Shown one piece after another: positions 30,517-41,458 of a stretch of 64,000 nucleotides of DNA. A program made the position numbers and the translations under genes. The DNA is from Tritrichomonas musculus (taxonomy: Eukaryota > Parabasalia > Tritrichomonadida > Tritrichomonadidae), in assembly GCA_039105265.1 (NCBI GenBank), contig JAPFFF010000041.1, positions 558,001 through 622,000 of the forward strand. Reading direction: 5' to 3'. The notes under the pieces are model-generated. The model did not search any database and had not been told where the DNA came from. It worked only from the letters and a program-made list of their open reading frames with translations. How positions within the stretch are numbered: the first letter of the stretch is position 1; each line of letters opens with the position of its first letter.

Positions 30517-30836
30517 ACACTAAATAAAGATTAATCATATAATAATTATACTTTTTACAAAAGAATAAATCATTTAATGTTCGTAATGGTTATGTCAATT
30601 AGTTAATATATAATTAAGATATGAAGTCATATAAAGATAATGAATAGTTTTATTAATGCCTTTTACTTGATCAGGATAACTCATTTGTTTAGTCAGAATA
30701 ACTCATTTATCTACATAAAAACAACTCATTTTCTAAATCAGGTATTCAACATTTAAGTGGTTCGATTTATTGGGAAAAAAAAAATTGGTCAACAAAATAT
30801 TATAAGTTATAAGAATGAAAATGATAAAAATATGAA

Positions 30837-30908
30837 ATCGGCATCGTTGAACGGTTAAGACAGGTGGTTTTCAACCTCAAAACCGGGGTTCGACTCCCCG
30901 TGCCGATA
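30837..30908 (+). tRNA. tRNA-Glu (anticodon TTC, probable)
   Basis: A perfect 7-bp acceptor stem (ATCGGCA with TGCCGAT) closes the gene. The T-arm CGGGG-TTCGACT-CCCCG is perfect and matches eukaryotic Glu tRNAs. The D-loop carries AACGGTTA. The anticodon loop TTTTCAA gives TTC in register. The anticodon stem pairs poorly: T29-T41 and G27-A43 are mismatches. A T7 terminator follows at 30909-30915. The tRNA call is firm, the Glu identity moderate, and activity uncertain because of the stem. Confidence 0.75.
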
Positions 30909-31043
30909 TTTTTTTGATTTTCTTTTTCGTTTGATCAATTTTTTGGTAAATATTCATAAATTTTTAAAACAAATATCTGAAGATGAACAACTTTGCTTTT
31001 CTCTACCTGTCATAACTGCCAAAAAGTGACACTCGTTCTTCTG

Positions 31044-31179
31044 AAAAAGTCGTATAGGCTCATCTTATCCAAAAACCTATTTTTCTTTAATTCAATTTAT
31101 TGATTTTTCGAAATAGACTTTTTAGTTTTTAATTACTATTTACGACTTTTTATTAGATTAAGTTCGAGTCCGCCTATAC
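31044..31179. other. Overlapping inverted repeats with alternative pairing
   Basis: AAAAAGTCGTA (31044-31054) can pair with TACGACTTTTT (31141-31151). The overlapping GTATAGGC (31052-31059) can pair with GCCTATAC (31172-31179). The two helices compete for the same bases at 31052-31054. A B-box-like GTTCGAGTCC lies at 31162-31171. The remainder of 30517-31559 is AT-rich and gene-free apart from the tRNA. Confidence 0.45.
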
Positions 31180-31559
31180 AAATATTTAAAAATATTTTAA
31201 ACAAAATCTTGTTTTATATTTCAAAATTCTAAAAATATGCACAATATGGTTTCTAAATGAATTAGATATTTTTTTTCTTGTCTTAAATGAAAAAAGAATG
31301 AGAAGAATACCTTTTTTTTTCTAAATAAAAATTTGTAAAGTAATAAATGAAAAATATGACTTATTATTTAATTCTTTTTAAAAAAATAAATTAGTATTTC
31401 ATTGTTTTTTAGAAGATAAAAAGTATTTACATTTATATTTTATATTCAGCTTTTTGAATGGATTTTAAAACTATACGTTAAAATTTTGAATATATAAAAA
31501 TTTTATATAAGATTTCAACATTTTTGGACAATATTTCATCAAGTAATATTTTTTAAATT

Positions 31560-34500
31560 ATGAAATTATGCACAAAAAGAACCCAAACATTATTTGAAAC
31601 TCTTCAAAAGTCTGGAAATGTAGAAATGCAATTTGAAAAGATCATTGAAGATTGTAAACGCAAAAAAAAGAAATATAAAGATCCAGAATTTTATCCGCAA
31701 AAAAGTATGAATGAAGAAGATATCAAAGAATTAAGTGTACATGAATGGCGACGAATAGAAGATCAATATCCAAATGATCTTTTTGAAAATATATCACCAG
31801 AAAGTGTCAAGCAAGGAAAACTTGGTGATTGTTACCTTGTAATAGGATTAATATACGCTTCACAACACAAAGAATTGGTCAAATCATTGTTTCATCCGAA
31901 ATCATCATTACAATATGGAGTTGTTCTTGTTTATTTTTGGTTTTTAAATGAAAAAGTTCCAGTAATTGTTGATACACAAGTAGCTTATGAAGATTCAACT
32001 TCAACTCATCCACTTTTTTGCCATCCAAGAAATAATGATGATTCATGTTGGTTTGTTCTTGTTGAAAAAGCGTTTGCAAAAGCATGTGGCGGTTATTCAA
32101 GCATTACAGAAGGGCAAACATCATTTGGTATTCATATTTTGTTTGATTATTTTTCAACCACTTTTTATCCAATTGAAGATATCATTCCAACAATGACGCT
32201 AGAAGAAGAAAGCAAGAAAAACTTGAATGCAAATGAGACGGTTTTTCAAATTCTGCAGCACTTGAAGAAGAAAAATGCAGTGATTGGAACTTATGTGCCT
32301 GAAGATGACTGCGAAAATTATGACGAATCAATCGGACTCATTAAAAAGCATGCTTACTATGTCCTTGATGTTCGTGAATCCGAAAATAAACGGTTTATTA
32401 AGCTGAGGAATCCTTGGGAAATCGGCAAATACAACGGCGAGTACTCGTGTGGGTCGAAAAAATGGACTGAGAAATTGAAAAATGATCTAATTTACGATGA
32501 TGATGATGATGATGGTTCTTTTTGGATGCTTCTTGAGAACTATTTCTATTATTTCAAGTCAATCAGCTACTCGTTACAGGAAGAAAGAGATTGGAAAGAA
32601 ATGAGTGTCTATGGGAAAATTGACGGTTATTTAGATGGTCGTTCGCCTTGTTCACAATCTGCACATGTTGGTTGTTTACCACAATGGTCAATAAAATTCA
32701 CCAAGAAAACAGTTGTCCGTTTGACATTTGTCGTGGCTGGACCTGAGGCTTATCATGGCATTTACATCTGCAAAAATCACGGGAGAAAGGTTGATTGTCT
32801 CGATGAGAAAACTGAAATAATGAGGTCAAATACAAATTGTTTCGTGAATGGAATCGAGTATAAAGTTGAGGATTTTAATGAGCCTTACACATTCTTTTTT
32901 ACGAGAACAAATGCTAAAGATGAGCCTTGCTATTTTCGGATTCTGATTCAATCCGAAGATGCTGATTTTTCTGTGAAAAAGTTCAATGACAACTTCATTA
33001 AAGAAAAGTGGAATTGCATGTCTGAAACCGTCTTTTTCTCAACAAATGAAAATGATTATTGGAATCCTTTTCAGGATTCAAGACCATTATCAACTTGTCG
33101 ACAATGGTTTGTAAAGTTTCCTGAACTAAAAGATGATGACGTTGAGATTAGATTTCGAGTTTTTAAAGATATTTCGAATGGTCCTCTTTACTTGCTGGTT
33201 GCAAAAACTGATTCAAAACTAAGCTACTCTTATAAAAACATTGAAAAATGGAATTTTGAGATTTGTTCAAATTCTAAATATGAAGAATTCTCTGTTCCAA
33301 TGTCTAATCATGATTCGAATCATTTTGTTTTTGCCTTTTACAGGGATGTTTTTGATGCTGTCAGTAGATTCAAATTCCAAGTTTTGAGCAAAAGTCAGTT
33401 TGAATTTGGAAGCTTTCCTGAGCCGGATTATACGCACAACTTTTGCTACATGACTTCAGGAAAAATTTCACCAAAAGAAGAGCTACAATCATTGAAGCAA
33501 TGGTGCTTGGTATTTAGAAAATCACCAACAACTTTGTTCATTGAGTATTTGAATGATAACACGTCAAGTAGCCATTGCATCTATCTTGATAAGAAAGAAA
33601 AACGTGGTGAAAAAATAGAGAGTTATAAAGCTGAATATGAATATGAGATAAGAAAAAATTGTCATCGTGACCAAGTTTCCTGGATAATAGACGATATTTC
33701 AAAGCCTTATACTTTGTGTGTAACGCGTGATGATGACAAAGACATGAGTGAGTTTGTTTTAAATTTATACGGAACTGAAGATTTTGATCTTTTTGAAATT
33801 GAAGAAGAAGGCCTTGGTAATCAACAAAACAAGGTTATTGTCAATGACATTAATGTAATTAGTGAAAACCCAAATTTTGATTATCCTGAGGTTGAATTCT
33901 TTGAACAGCCAGAGAATTTTACTCCCAAAAAAACTGGACTGACTCCTGATTTTGATTTTGAAGATACAGAAAAAGAGAATTCATACAGCAAATATGTTCT
34001 GACCTCAATCATGGATCATCCACAGAAGAAAAATGAAGAAGATACTGAAGAAATAGAACTCAAAAAATCTAAAGAAAGCGCAAACGAAATCAGCATAAAT
34101 TCTGGCATTCCTCCTTCATCAAACAACAGTGATGAAGCCAATAAAAAGTCGAAAACAAAAAAAAGCAGGAAAAAGAAAGAACCCGTTGAAAATGAAAACG
34201 AATATGAAAATGAAGAATCAAAGAAGAAACATAAGCCAAAGAAGAAAAAGCACAAAGAAATAGTTAATGATTCAAACACTGAAACAAAAAATGCAGATGA
34301 TTCATTTGAATCAAATTTAATTCAACCAAGTGATGAAGAAAAGCACATAAAGAGAGTTCACTTTGTTACAAGCGAAGTATACGAGACAAAGAAACTACTA
34401 AGCAAATCTAAATTGTATCTTTACAAGCGCAGAATCATTTTTTCAGAACTTACTCCGATTACCATTATGAAAGTGAATGCATCAAAGAATTGCATCCTTG

Positions 34501-36932
34501 TTCTGTCATTGTTCAGTTTTATCATTCTCAAGCAAAAGAAGAACTCGAGACGAATCATGAAGAAGTGTAATGAATGCCTGATTGATTTGCAATCAATTTC
34601 ATTAAATGAAGACAAAACTATTGAAATAAAATTCAAGCCAAATAAGCATTCAAAAAAATCCAAATTTATTTTCACAACCAAAAATCCGAATAAATTGATT
34701 TATTCAATAAATGATCATATAAAACGAATACTTGATTCGTTTGAATTGAGAAACATTGAATTCAACAATATTGTGATACCGAAGTCATTATTTAAATGCA
34801 CTTCTGAATCGATTCTGTTTAGACTCAATTCGATTTTGCCGATGAAAAGAATTGAATTTGAAGAAGAATTGAAAAGAACGATAAGTCAAGTTTTGTTTTC
34901 GCATTCAAATTTTGTTGAGTTCTCAAAAATTAAGAAATTGAAAAAAGTTTTTCCTGCTTTTGTTTCGTGTGTTTTAATTGACAAATATATAAATCAAATC
35001 GATATTTATGATTCGAAATACATTTTTCCATTGATCTTCCAAAGCATTCAATATTTTCAGTATATTTTGCACGTTAAAATTAATGATTCTGACTCAGAAT
35101 ATCTTCAGCAATTAGTTGAAGTATCGAAAAACATTAATGCTATTACATTTCATGATTATCCAGCTAAATCATTCAATCATATTAAAATACTGATGAAAAA
35201 CTGTTACATTGACTCAGTTGCATTTGAATCAGCACTGGATGAAAGTTCTTTTCAATCATTCATTCAATTGGATCACTTTCAAAATTTGACATATTTTAGA
35301 GTTTCTAATTTAAAAAATCTTCCTTTTTCATCAAGTGTCTCTTATTTTAATAACTTGACTTATCTCTCTTTAACGTCTTGTGATTTGCTTGTTGGTGAAG
35401 TTTTGAAAGAAATTGAATTGAAAAAATTGAGAACTTTGAAAGAACTTGATTTGTCAGAAAACATTGGAAGAGGTTTTGATGATTCAAATCATGTTTCTCT
35501 TCCAAATCAACTAAACTCTTTGTATGTTGATAAAATTGAATGGGATGTTAATCAATTGATAATTTTCATGAAATTGTGTTGCAATTCAAATTTGAGTTTG
35601 TTATCAATTAATGACATCACTATGGCCAAATTAATTGACAATAAAAACAAAAAGAAAAAAGGTGTCCAAAACGATGTAGATGAATACATAAACAATTGTT
35701 GGAATTCTTTTTTAAATAATCTTCCATCTAAAATGAATTCAATTGTCACATTGAATTGGAATTCAAACAGAATCAATGAACAGTTCATAACGTTTCTTTT
35801 GAATTCAACTTTTTTAACAAATGTTTCATTTTGTGGCTGCAATTATTCAGACATTTTGTTGATTAAAAAATTGCTGATTGATGGCACTATTGAAAAAGTG
35901 AATATTCAAAATATAGCATTTGATGATGAAAACGGTTATTTGGTTAATTTTAAGGACTTTTTGACCGATCTCTCTAAAATGAAATCAGTGACGCATATTG
36001 ATTTCACTCACAACAGATTTGATAAAGATTGCTTCCAGATTTTGGTCCATTCATTGTATAATTCTGAAATTCAATACATGGCCCTTGATGACTCAAATTT
36101 GTCATCGGCCAAATATCTTTTGAAATTTTACAGAAAGCTTGAAAAGAATAAAATAGAGCCAATTTATTTTTCCTATCCAATTCTTGATATTCAGAGGCTG
36201 AATCTAGAGCAAGAAGATATCAATGAATTGAATAAATCTCTCAATCAATTGACAAGACAACTTTTTCAGAGAAACCGAAATTGCTTTGAAATTTTTCCTG
36301 AATTTTATTTTCTTCGTTTAGAAAATTCATTTCCTCAATTTCACGCAAGGAAGCGCTACTTGCAAGAAACAAAACATCGATATAGATATAAAACCGTTTT
36401 TTCAAGCAATGTTTCAACTGATTTTGGCTTGTCTAGCAGTTCATCGATTAATATCAAATTCGTTAATGAAGACGAAGAAGAAGATGTTGCTTTGGATTCA
36501 ATCGAAACACAACAAATTGATTTGTCTTTAGACATTGATGAACTCAAGAAGACGCAAAATGATGAAATTGTAATTGAAGAGGAAGAAGAAGACGTTTATG
36601 AAATAGAAAATTCAAATGAAAAAACGGATAATTATTCGGGCTCTAGTTATTATTATTATTCTGATTCATGTGTTTCATGTAATGAAGATAATAAAGATGA
36701 AAATGTTCAATTTGAAATCAGCAACCCAAACTATTGTCACGTTGATGAGAAAGAAGAGAAATCTGAGTCAGTTGTCATTGATTTTGAGATAAATGAGCAA
36801 AAATATCGGAAAGGTAAATATATCATTTTTGTTAACAGAAATACAATCATCAATAAAAACAGAATTAGTAATAAATATGAAAACAATCAGATGATCTACA
36901 ATTGTGAAGAAATTCAAGAAATAAAAAAATAA
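31560..36932 (+). CDS. Calpain-family protease fused to a CARMIL-like leucine-rich repeat protein
   Basis: The frame is 1790 residues. Residues 75-340 are a calpain (C2 family) protease domain with all key residues: Gln85 and Cys91 in KQGKLGDCYL, His264 in KKHAYYVLD, and Asn284 in LRNPWEIG. The usual Trp after the Cys is Tyr. Three beta-sandwich domains of the calpain C2-like type follow (about 346-480, 483-620, 625-755). A low-complexity Glu/Lys linker (755-925) comes next. The second half resembles CARMIL/LRRC16 proteins: a PH-like segment (about 926-1060, SKSKLYLYKRRIIFSE) and leucine-rich repeats (about 1180-1530), then an acidic Ser/Tyr tail. No EF-hands are seen. Calpains process cytoskeletal proteins and CARMIL proteins bind capping protein, so a cytoskeletal role is plausible. 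The fusion shows no frame break. Confidence 0.85.
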   Translation: MKLCTKRTQTLFETLQKSGNVEMQFEKIIEDCKRKKKKYKDPEFYPQKSMNEEDIKELSVHEWRRIEDQYPNDLFENISPESVKQGKLGDCYLVIGLIYASQHKELVKSLFHPKSSLQYGVVLVYFWFLNEKVPVIVDTQVAYEDSTSTHPLFCHPRNNDDSCWFVLVEKAFAKACGGYSSITEGQTSFGIHILFDYFSTTFYPIEDIIPTMTLEEESKKNLNANETVFQILQHLKKKNAVIGTYVPEDDCENYDESIGLIKKHAYYVLDVRESENKRFIKLRNPWEIGKYNGEYSCGSKKWTEKLKNDLIYDDDDDDGSFWMLLENYFYYFKSISYSLQEERDWKEMSVYGKIDGYLDGRSPCSQSAHVGCLPQWSIKFTKKTVVRLTFVVAGPEAYHGIYICKNHGRKVDCLDEKTEIMRSNTNCFVNGIEYKVEDFNEPYTFFFTRTNAKDEPCYFRILIQSEDADFSVKKFNDNFIKEKWNCMSETVFFSTNENDYWNPFQDSRPLSTCRQWFVKFPELKDDDVEIRFRVFKDISNGPLYLLVAKTDSKLSYSYKNIEKWNFEICSNSKYEEFSVPMSNHDSNHFVFAFYRDVFDAVSRFKFQVLSKSQFEFGSFPEPDYTHNFCYMTSGKISPKEELQSLKQWCLVFRKSPTTLFIEYLNDNTSSSHCIYLDKKEKRGEKIESYKAEYEYEIRKNCHRDQVSWIIDDISKPYTLCVTRDDDKDMSEFVLNLYGTEDFDLFEIEEEGLGNQQNKVIVNDINVISENPNFDYPEVEFFEQPENFTPKKTGLTPDFDFEDTEKENSYSKYVLTSIMDHPQKKNEEDTEEIELKKSKESANEISINSGIPPSSNNSDEANKKSKTKKSRKKKEPVENENEYENEESKKKHKPKKKKHKEIVNDSNTETKNADDSFESNLIQPSDEEKHIKRVHFVTSEVYETKKLLSKSKLYLYKRRIIFSELTPITIMKVNASKNCILVLSLFSFIILKQKKNSRRIMKKCNECLIDLQSISLNEDKTIEIKFKPNKHSKKSKFIFTTKNPNKLIYSINDHIKRILDSFELRNIEFNNIVIPKSLFKCTSESILFRLNSILPMKRIEFEEELKRTISQVLFSHSNFVEFSKIKKLKKVFPAFVSCVLIDKYINQIDIYDSKYIFPLIFQSIQYFQYILHVKINDSDSEYLQQLVEVSKNINAITFHDYPAKSFNHIKILMKNCYIDSVAFESALDESSFQSFIQLDHFQNLTYFRVSNLKNLPFSSSVSYFNNLTYLSLTSCDLLVGEVLKEIELKKLRTLKELDLSENIGRGFDDSNHVSLPNQLNSLYVDKIEWDVNQLIIFMKLCCNSNLSLLSINDITMAKLIDNKNKKKKGVQNDVDEYINNCWNSFLNNLPSKMNSIVTLNWNSNRINEQFITFLLNSTFLTNVSFCGCNYSDILLIKKLLIDGTIEKVNIQNIAFDDENGYLVNFKDFLTDLSKMKSVTHIDFTHNRFDKDCFQILVHSLYNSEIQYMALDDSNLSSAKYLLKFYRKLEKNKIEPIYFSYPILDIQRLNLEQEDINELNKSLNQLTRQLFQRNRNCFEIFPEFYFLRLENSFPQFHARKRYLQETKHRYRYKTVFSSNVSTDFGLSSSSSINIKFVNEDEEEDVALDSIETQQIDLSLDIDELKKTQNDEIVIEEEEEDVYEIENSNEKTDNYSGSSYYYYSDSCVSCNEDNKDENVQFEISNPNYCHVDEKEEKSESVVIDFEINEQKYRKGKYIIFVNRNTIINKNRISNKYENNQMIYNCEEIQEIKK

Positions 36933-37403
36933 TATTAGTTAGAGAAATTACAAAAATCCATACTATGATGGTCATTCATTTTGTAATGATCAATCAAATA
37001 ATTTGATGTTATATTTAAAAATATACTTTATAATGAAATTGATGTTATATTTATAATCAAATTTTTCATATGCAATTGATTCCTATTTAAAGATTTTAGT
37101 TCTTCGGGTTGGAGTCATATATATTTGTGAATGGCAAAAAAATCACAAAATAATATTATTGTTAATGAATACTCTTAGACAAATACAAACTTTTTTTTAC
37201 ATAATAATAATTTGCTTATCCTTGCTATGTTTCATATAATTTGGTTTTTGATTATTCTTATCTTTAGTAATATATTATTTAGAATTATGAGTTTACTTTT
37301 TAAAGTTCAAAATTTGCGGCTAATTGAAAGGAAGAAATTTGATCGTAACCCTGTTAGTTAGAGAAATTACTTTAGAAAGAACGGTTTAATAGAAATATAG
37401 AAA

Positions 37404-37500
37404 GTTCATCTTTTTTTTTTTTTTTTTCCAAAAGATAAAAGAAAATTTTTGAGAAGTAAATATTAACTTAATTTCTTTTATCTTTTGAAAAAAGATGAAC
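37404..37500. repeat. Foldback repeat (97 bp)
   Basis: GTTCATC-T(n)-CCAAAAGATAAAAGAAA pairs with TTTCTTTTATCTTTTG-A(n)-GATGAAC. The arms are about 30 nt, differing mainly in homopolymer length, with a loop of about 30. It could be a tiny MITE. Confidence 0.6.
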
Positions 37501-37992
37501 AAATTTAAATAAAAACGTGATATAAACTTTTTCAAATAACCTCAGATATTCCATAATGTAGAATAACATTGAAATTTTGACAGATTATATTTACGGTTTT
37601 ATAGAATCTGCATCCACCTTTTTCAGAGAGATATTGAAAATAGGATTGAAATTAAAAATTTCCTAAAAATCAGATATATTAATAACTACCAAATTACTAT
37701 ATGTGTTTTCTGTATCATTTGAATTGATTTTCTTATCTAAAATCATTTTTAACTTTAAAGCTCTCAGATATTGATTTTAACTTTAAAAAAATAATTGAAG
37801 AATAGAAAAATTATATAAAAAAAAAAAAAATGGTTATAAGGTGAAATTAGATCAATTCACCTTTTATTTATTTAATTGAAATTAGGAAATTTTACTGAAA
37901 CCAACATTAATAAAATGTGAGTAGGATTTTATATTTTGATGTTAAAATAATATAATGCAGATTTCAATATATCAAATAATGATCGCAAATGG

Positions 37993-38031
<39 letters not shown>

Positions 38032-38035
38032 TTTC

Positions 38036-38200
38036 GGGGATAAATCAAAAACGCCTATTCAATTTTTTTCCAACTACTCAATTTTTCACTTTTTCTAAAG
38101 GCGTTTTTGATCAATATTTTTTAAAAAAATCAAAAACGCCACATTTGACCTTCTGCCAGGTAAAATTAAAAAACTCGTTTTTTCAAAAACGCCAGGTTTT
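38036..38200 (+). repeat. GGCGTTTTTG repeat element, uninterrupted copy
   Basis: This 165-bp unit contains four GGCGTTTTTG or CAAAAACGCC blocks. The same unit, inverted and split by a ~863-bp insertion, is at 51355-52389. I saw no difference between the copies in their shared core. It begins just after a 35-nt A tract. Confidence 0.8.
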
Positions 38201-38958
38201 AAAAAAACAATTATAAATTTTAATGCAATTTAGAAAAATAAATTATTATGTTACCGGTATTTTTTTAAGATCATTTTTAATCTTTGGGAGAAATATTTTA
38301 AAAATTGGGAATAATCGACATATGATATAAAGATATTAGATTCAAAAAATAAATTATATCAAGTATAAATGATAATATTTATTGAATATTACATGAAAAT
38401 CAACTAGGCTGACTTTGAGTAAATTTTGAAGAAATTCATTTTAATGGGTTATTATATCTTTTAAATAGAAAATATAAAAAAAGAAAATTTTGCAATATTT
38501 TGGTTATAATGAAGCTTGATTATCAAAATATTATAATAGAATTAAAAAAAGCGTATTTTGGAAATTATTTGAAATTTCCAAAAAAATGTTTCTTTATAAT
38601 AAATTGTATATGATTGCGTTTTTATCAACATATAATATCGAATTCCAAGTGAAATATAGCTTTTTATATATTAAATTTTTTATATAAAATGGTTTTGTTT
38701 TTATGTTTTATTTTTCATAATATAAATCTATTTTTAATTGTTTATTTTTTATTTATATTTATATTTATTTCCAGTAAAGTATTCATATTCATAATATATT
38801 AAGATATTGATACATTTTAATTTGAAAAGGTTATTTTTTTTATTAACAATATTTCAAAGAAAATTTTGAATTAACAATTAAAGTATCATAAATTTGATAT
38901 AATAAGTATTAAATATAGTGTAATATGTATATTTGTATATTATATTTTATATAATTAA

Positions 38959-40041
38959 CCCTGTTCAAATGGGATAAACCGCTGGGATAACCGAAATCCT
39001 GGGATAAAAAAAAAATCCCTTGGGATAAAAAAGTGTTTTAAATATTATTTTATAAAATTTTTTATGTATTTTATAAAATTTTTTCTAGAAATTTTTGTTT
39101 GATAAATAATCGTCCTATGTTTTATATTTTATATCACATTTCCCAAATAATATAACGTATTCGTATTCAATCTGGGATAAAAGTGGGATAACCGATCCCT
39201 GTGGGATATTTTGAATGGTTTATGAATCCCAAAGGGATTTTTTTGATTAGTTTACAAATCCCAGTGGGATTTTCGAAACTTTTTGAATTGTTTTGATAAA
39301 CTCTGTTTGGGATATTTTTGAAAGAATTGTGAAGATTGAAAGGGATTGTTTTTTGAATAATTCATATTTAGAATCATTATAACATCAAATTATTTAATTT
39401 TCAAAACATCTAACATTATGATTTTTTCTATTTAAAACATTATATAATTCATTTTTTTAAAAAATATAATCAGAATTAACAAATAGTTTTTAATATATTT
39501 AAATTTTTTGTAAAAAAACGATTATCTATTTTACTTTTCATAGGTTTACACTATTCAAAAACATAAAAAAAAAAAATTGAAAAAAACAGACGAAGGAATA
39601 AGAATTAATGCAATCTAACACTATTTTATAAAACTAGACAAATGCGTAAAAGAATAAAAAAAAAAAATCGAGCATGGAATTGATAGTGTATATTATATTG
39701 GATCATCGAATTTCAAAATTCTCGAACAACAAGCAAGAATCGCTCGAAACATCATCAAAGGGATTGATTTTGTAAACAAAGCATCATTGGATGAAGGATA
39801 GAAAAGCTTTTATGGGTAATATTTGATTTCTCTTATTTTTTCTAATGGATAGACAAAGAGTTTTTCAGAATTTAACCGTTTTTTATATATACAATTGAGA
39901 ACTTATTTGGTCAATATTTGATAACAATATACGATCAAAAAAGGTCAAATAATTGCTTTTTTTTTTTTTTTTTTTTTTAGAAATCCCAAATTCCAAGAAA
40001 ATGCTCATCCCAAAAATCAAAAAAATCCCATTTGAACAGGG
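38959..40041. mobile_element. piggyBac-like non-autonomous element (1083 bp)
   Basis: The ends CCCTGTTCAAATGGGAT and ATCCCATTTGAACAGGG are perfect 17-bp inverted repeats, flanked on both sides by TTAA (38955-38958 and 40042-40045). CCC...GGG ends with a TTAA target are diagnostic of piggyBac-type transposons. The left arm repeats GGGATAA many times. No transposase ORF is present. Around 39663-39800 a frame reads IEHGIDSVYYIGSSNFKILE and on to KGIDFVNKASLDEG before a stop, a possible coding relic of unknown origin. Confidence 0.85.
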
Positions 40042-40392
40042 TTAATATAATAATTATAATATATATAAATACCTATATTAAATGCTATTTAATAAGATAT
40101 TTTAATTTTATATTTTGAATTATTTTTGCCGCTAAAGTCAATCTACACATATTTGAGAAGGGAAAAATTGAGAAGATTCTGAGGAATAATTATGGTTATT
40201 CACAAGCATTGATACATAATAAAATTTAAATATCTCTAAATATGTTTTGAATAAGTTTTTTTTTTTGATCAATAATACTTTATAAACAGTTTCATTAGAT
40301 TTTACAATAGGTTAAAAAATGAAAATACTTTTTTTTTTAGATGAAATAAGATGATTTTGTAAATATATAATTAATAAGGCTTTAATCCAAAA

Positions 40393-40654
40393 TTATCAAT
40401 TTTATTTTCACTTATAATATATAATTACGCGAAAAATATTTTATTTATTAAAGAATTCATGAAATTTAAATGAAAATCCTTTGCTTTCCTTTATATAAAA
40501 AAGATTTACTTAACTTAATAAGATTATCAATTGTATTTTCGCTTATAATATATAGTTACGCGAAAAATATTTTATTTATTTAAGAATTCATGAAATTTTA
40601 ATGAAAATCTTTTGCTTTCCTTTATATAAAAAAGATTTACTTAACTTAATAAGA
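40393..40654 (+). repeat. Tandem duplication, two copies of 131 bp
   Basis: Two adjacent copies (40393-40523 and 40524-40654) differ at only a few positions. They lie in gene-free AT-rich DNA just outside the outer hAT-like element. No function is evident. Confidence 0.85.
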
Positions 40655-41383
40655 TTATAAACTATATTTCTATGCAAATATTATTATCATTTATAATTTT
40701 ATGAATTTAATTAGTTTTGAAAAGTAGAGGTGCGGACAGGGTGAAGTGATTTAGATTCGCACCAAAATTCGTATATATTAATTAGTTTTTATGAGCATTA
40801 TAATGATATAATTTTTTTTTATTTTCGTCCACGGGGCCGACCTGTGGCGATATATGATTTTTTTTCTGAGGTAGAAAAATATAAACCACTGAAAAAAATA
40901 TAAAAATATGTAAACTATAGAAATTATGTAATTAAGAGAAAAATCTATTATTTAGAAGAAAAAAAGTAATAAAAACATGATAAAAATCATTTTTATACTA
41001 TTTAAAAAATTGTGTCTCGTTTGTTATTATTTGATTATTAATGTATGATATAGTTTCCACTTAAATTGGCCCAAAAAAAAATTGAGAAACAGGGTTGGCC
41101 AACGTTGACGTTAAATTCGTTGAACCAAATATTATATCGTTGAATTGAGTGTCAACGACAACGACGTTGAGGCCGTTGATTAAAACCGTTTCAATTTGGT
41201 CATAACGACATGTTAACGTTGAAATAATGTTGAATCAATGAATTAAGTTAACGTTATCCCTATTGAAAATTTGAATCTTTTTAAAAACTTATAAAGCATT
41301 TAAAAAATTTCATTTTTTCTATAATATTTTATTTTTATAATAAAAAAAATTTCTCTATTATTCTCTGAAAAAAAAAAAAAAAA

Positions 41384-41417
<34 letters not shown>

Positions 41418-41458
41418 TTAATCAATCTAATGATAGATAATTATCAAAATAAAAAATC

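Larger units (their letters stand above)
36933..38958. other. Gene-free AT-rich region with small repeats
   Basis: No gene was found. A 17-bp direct repeat TTAGTTAGAGAAATTAC occurs at 36935-36951 and 37354-37370. A solo GCATCCACC repeat end lies at 37610. A foldback (37404-37500), an A35 tract (37995-38029) and a GGCGTTTTTG repeat (38036-38200) are listed separately. Confidence 0.5.

Noticed and set aside
31044-31179. Intron-containing tRNA
   Set aside because: The outer pairing and the GTTCGAGTCC motif look suggestive, but no T-stem, D-arm or A-box fits.
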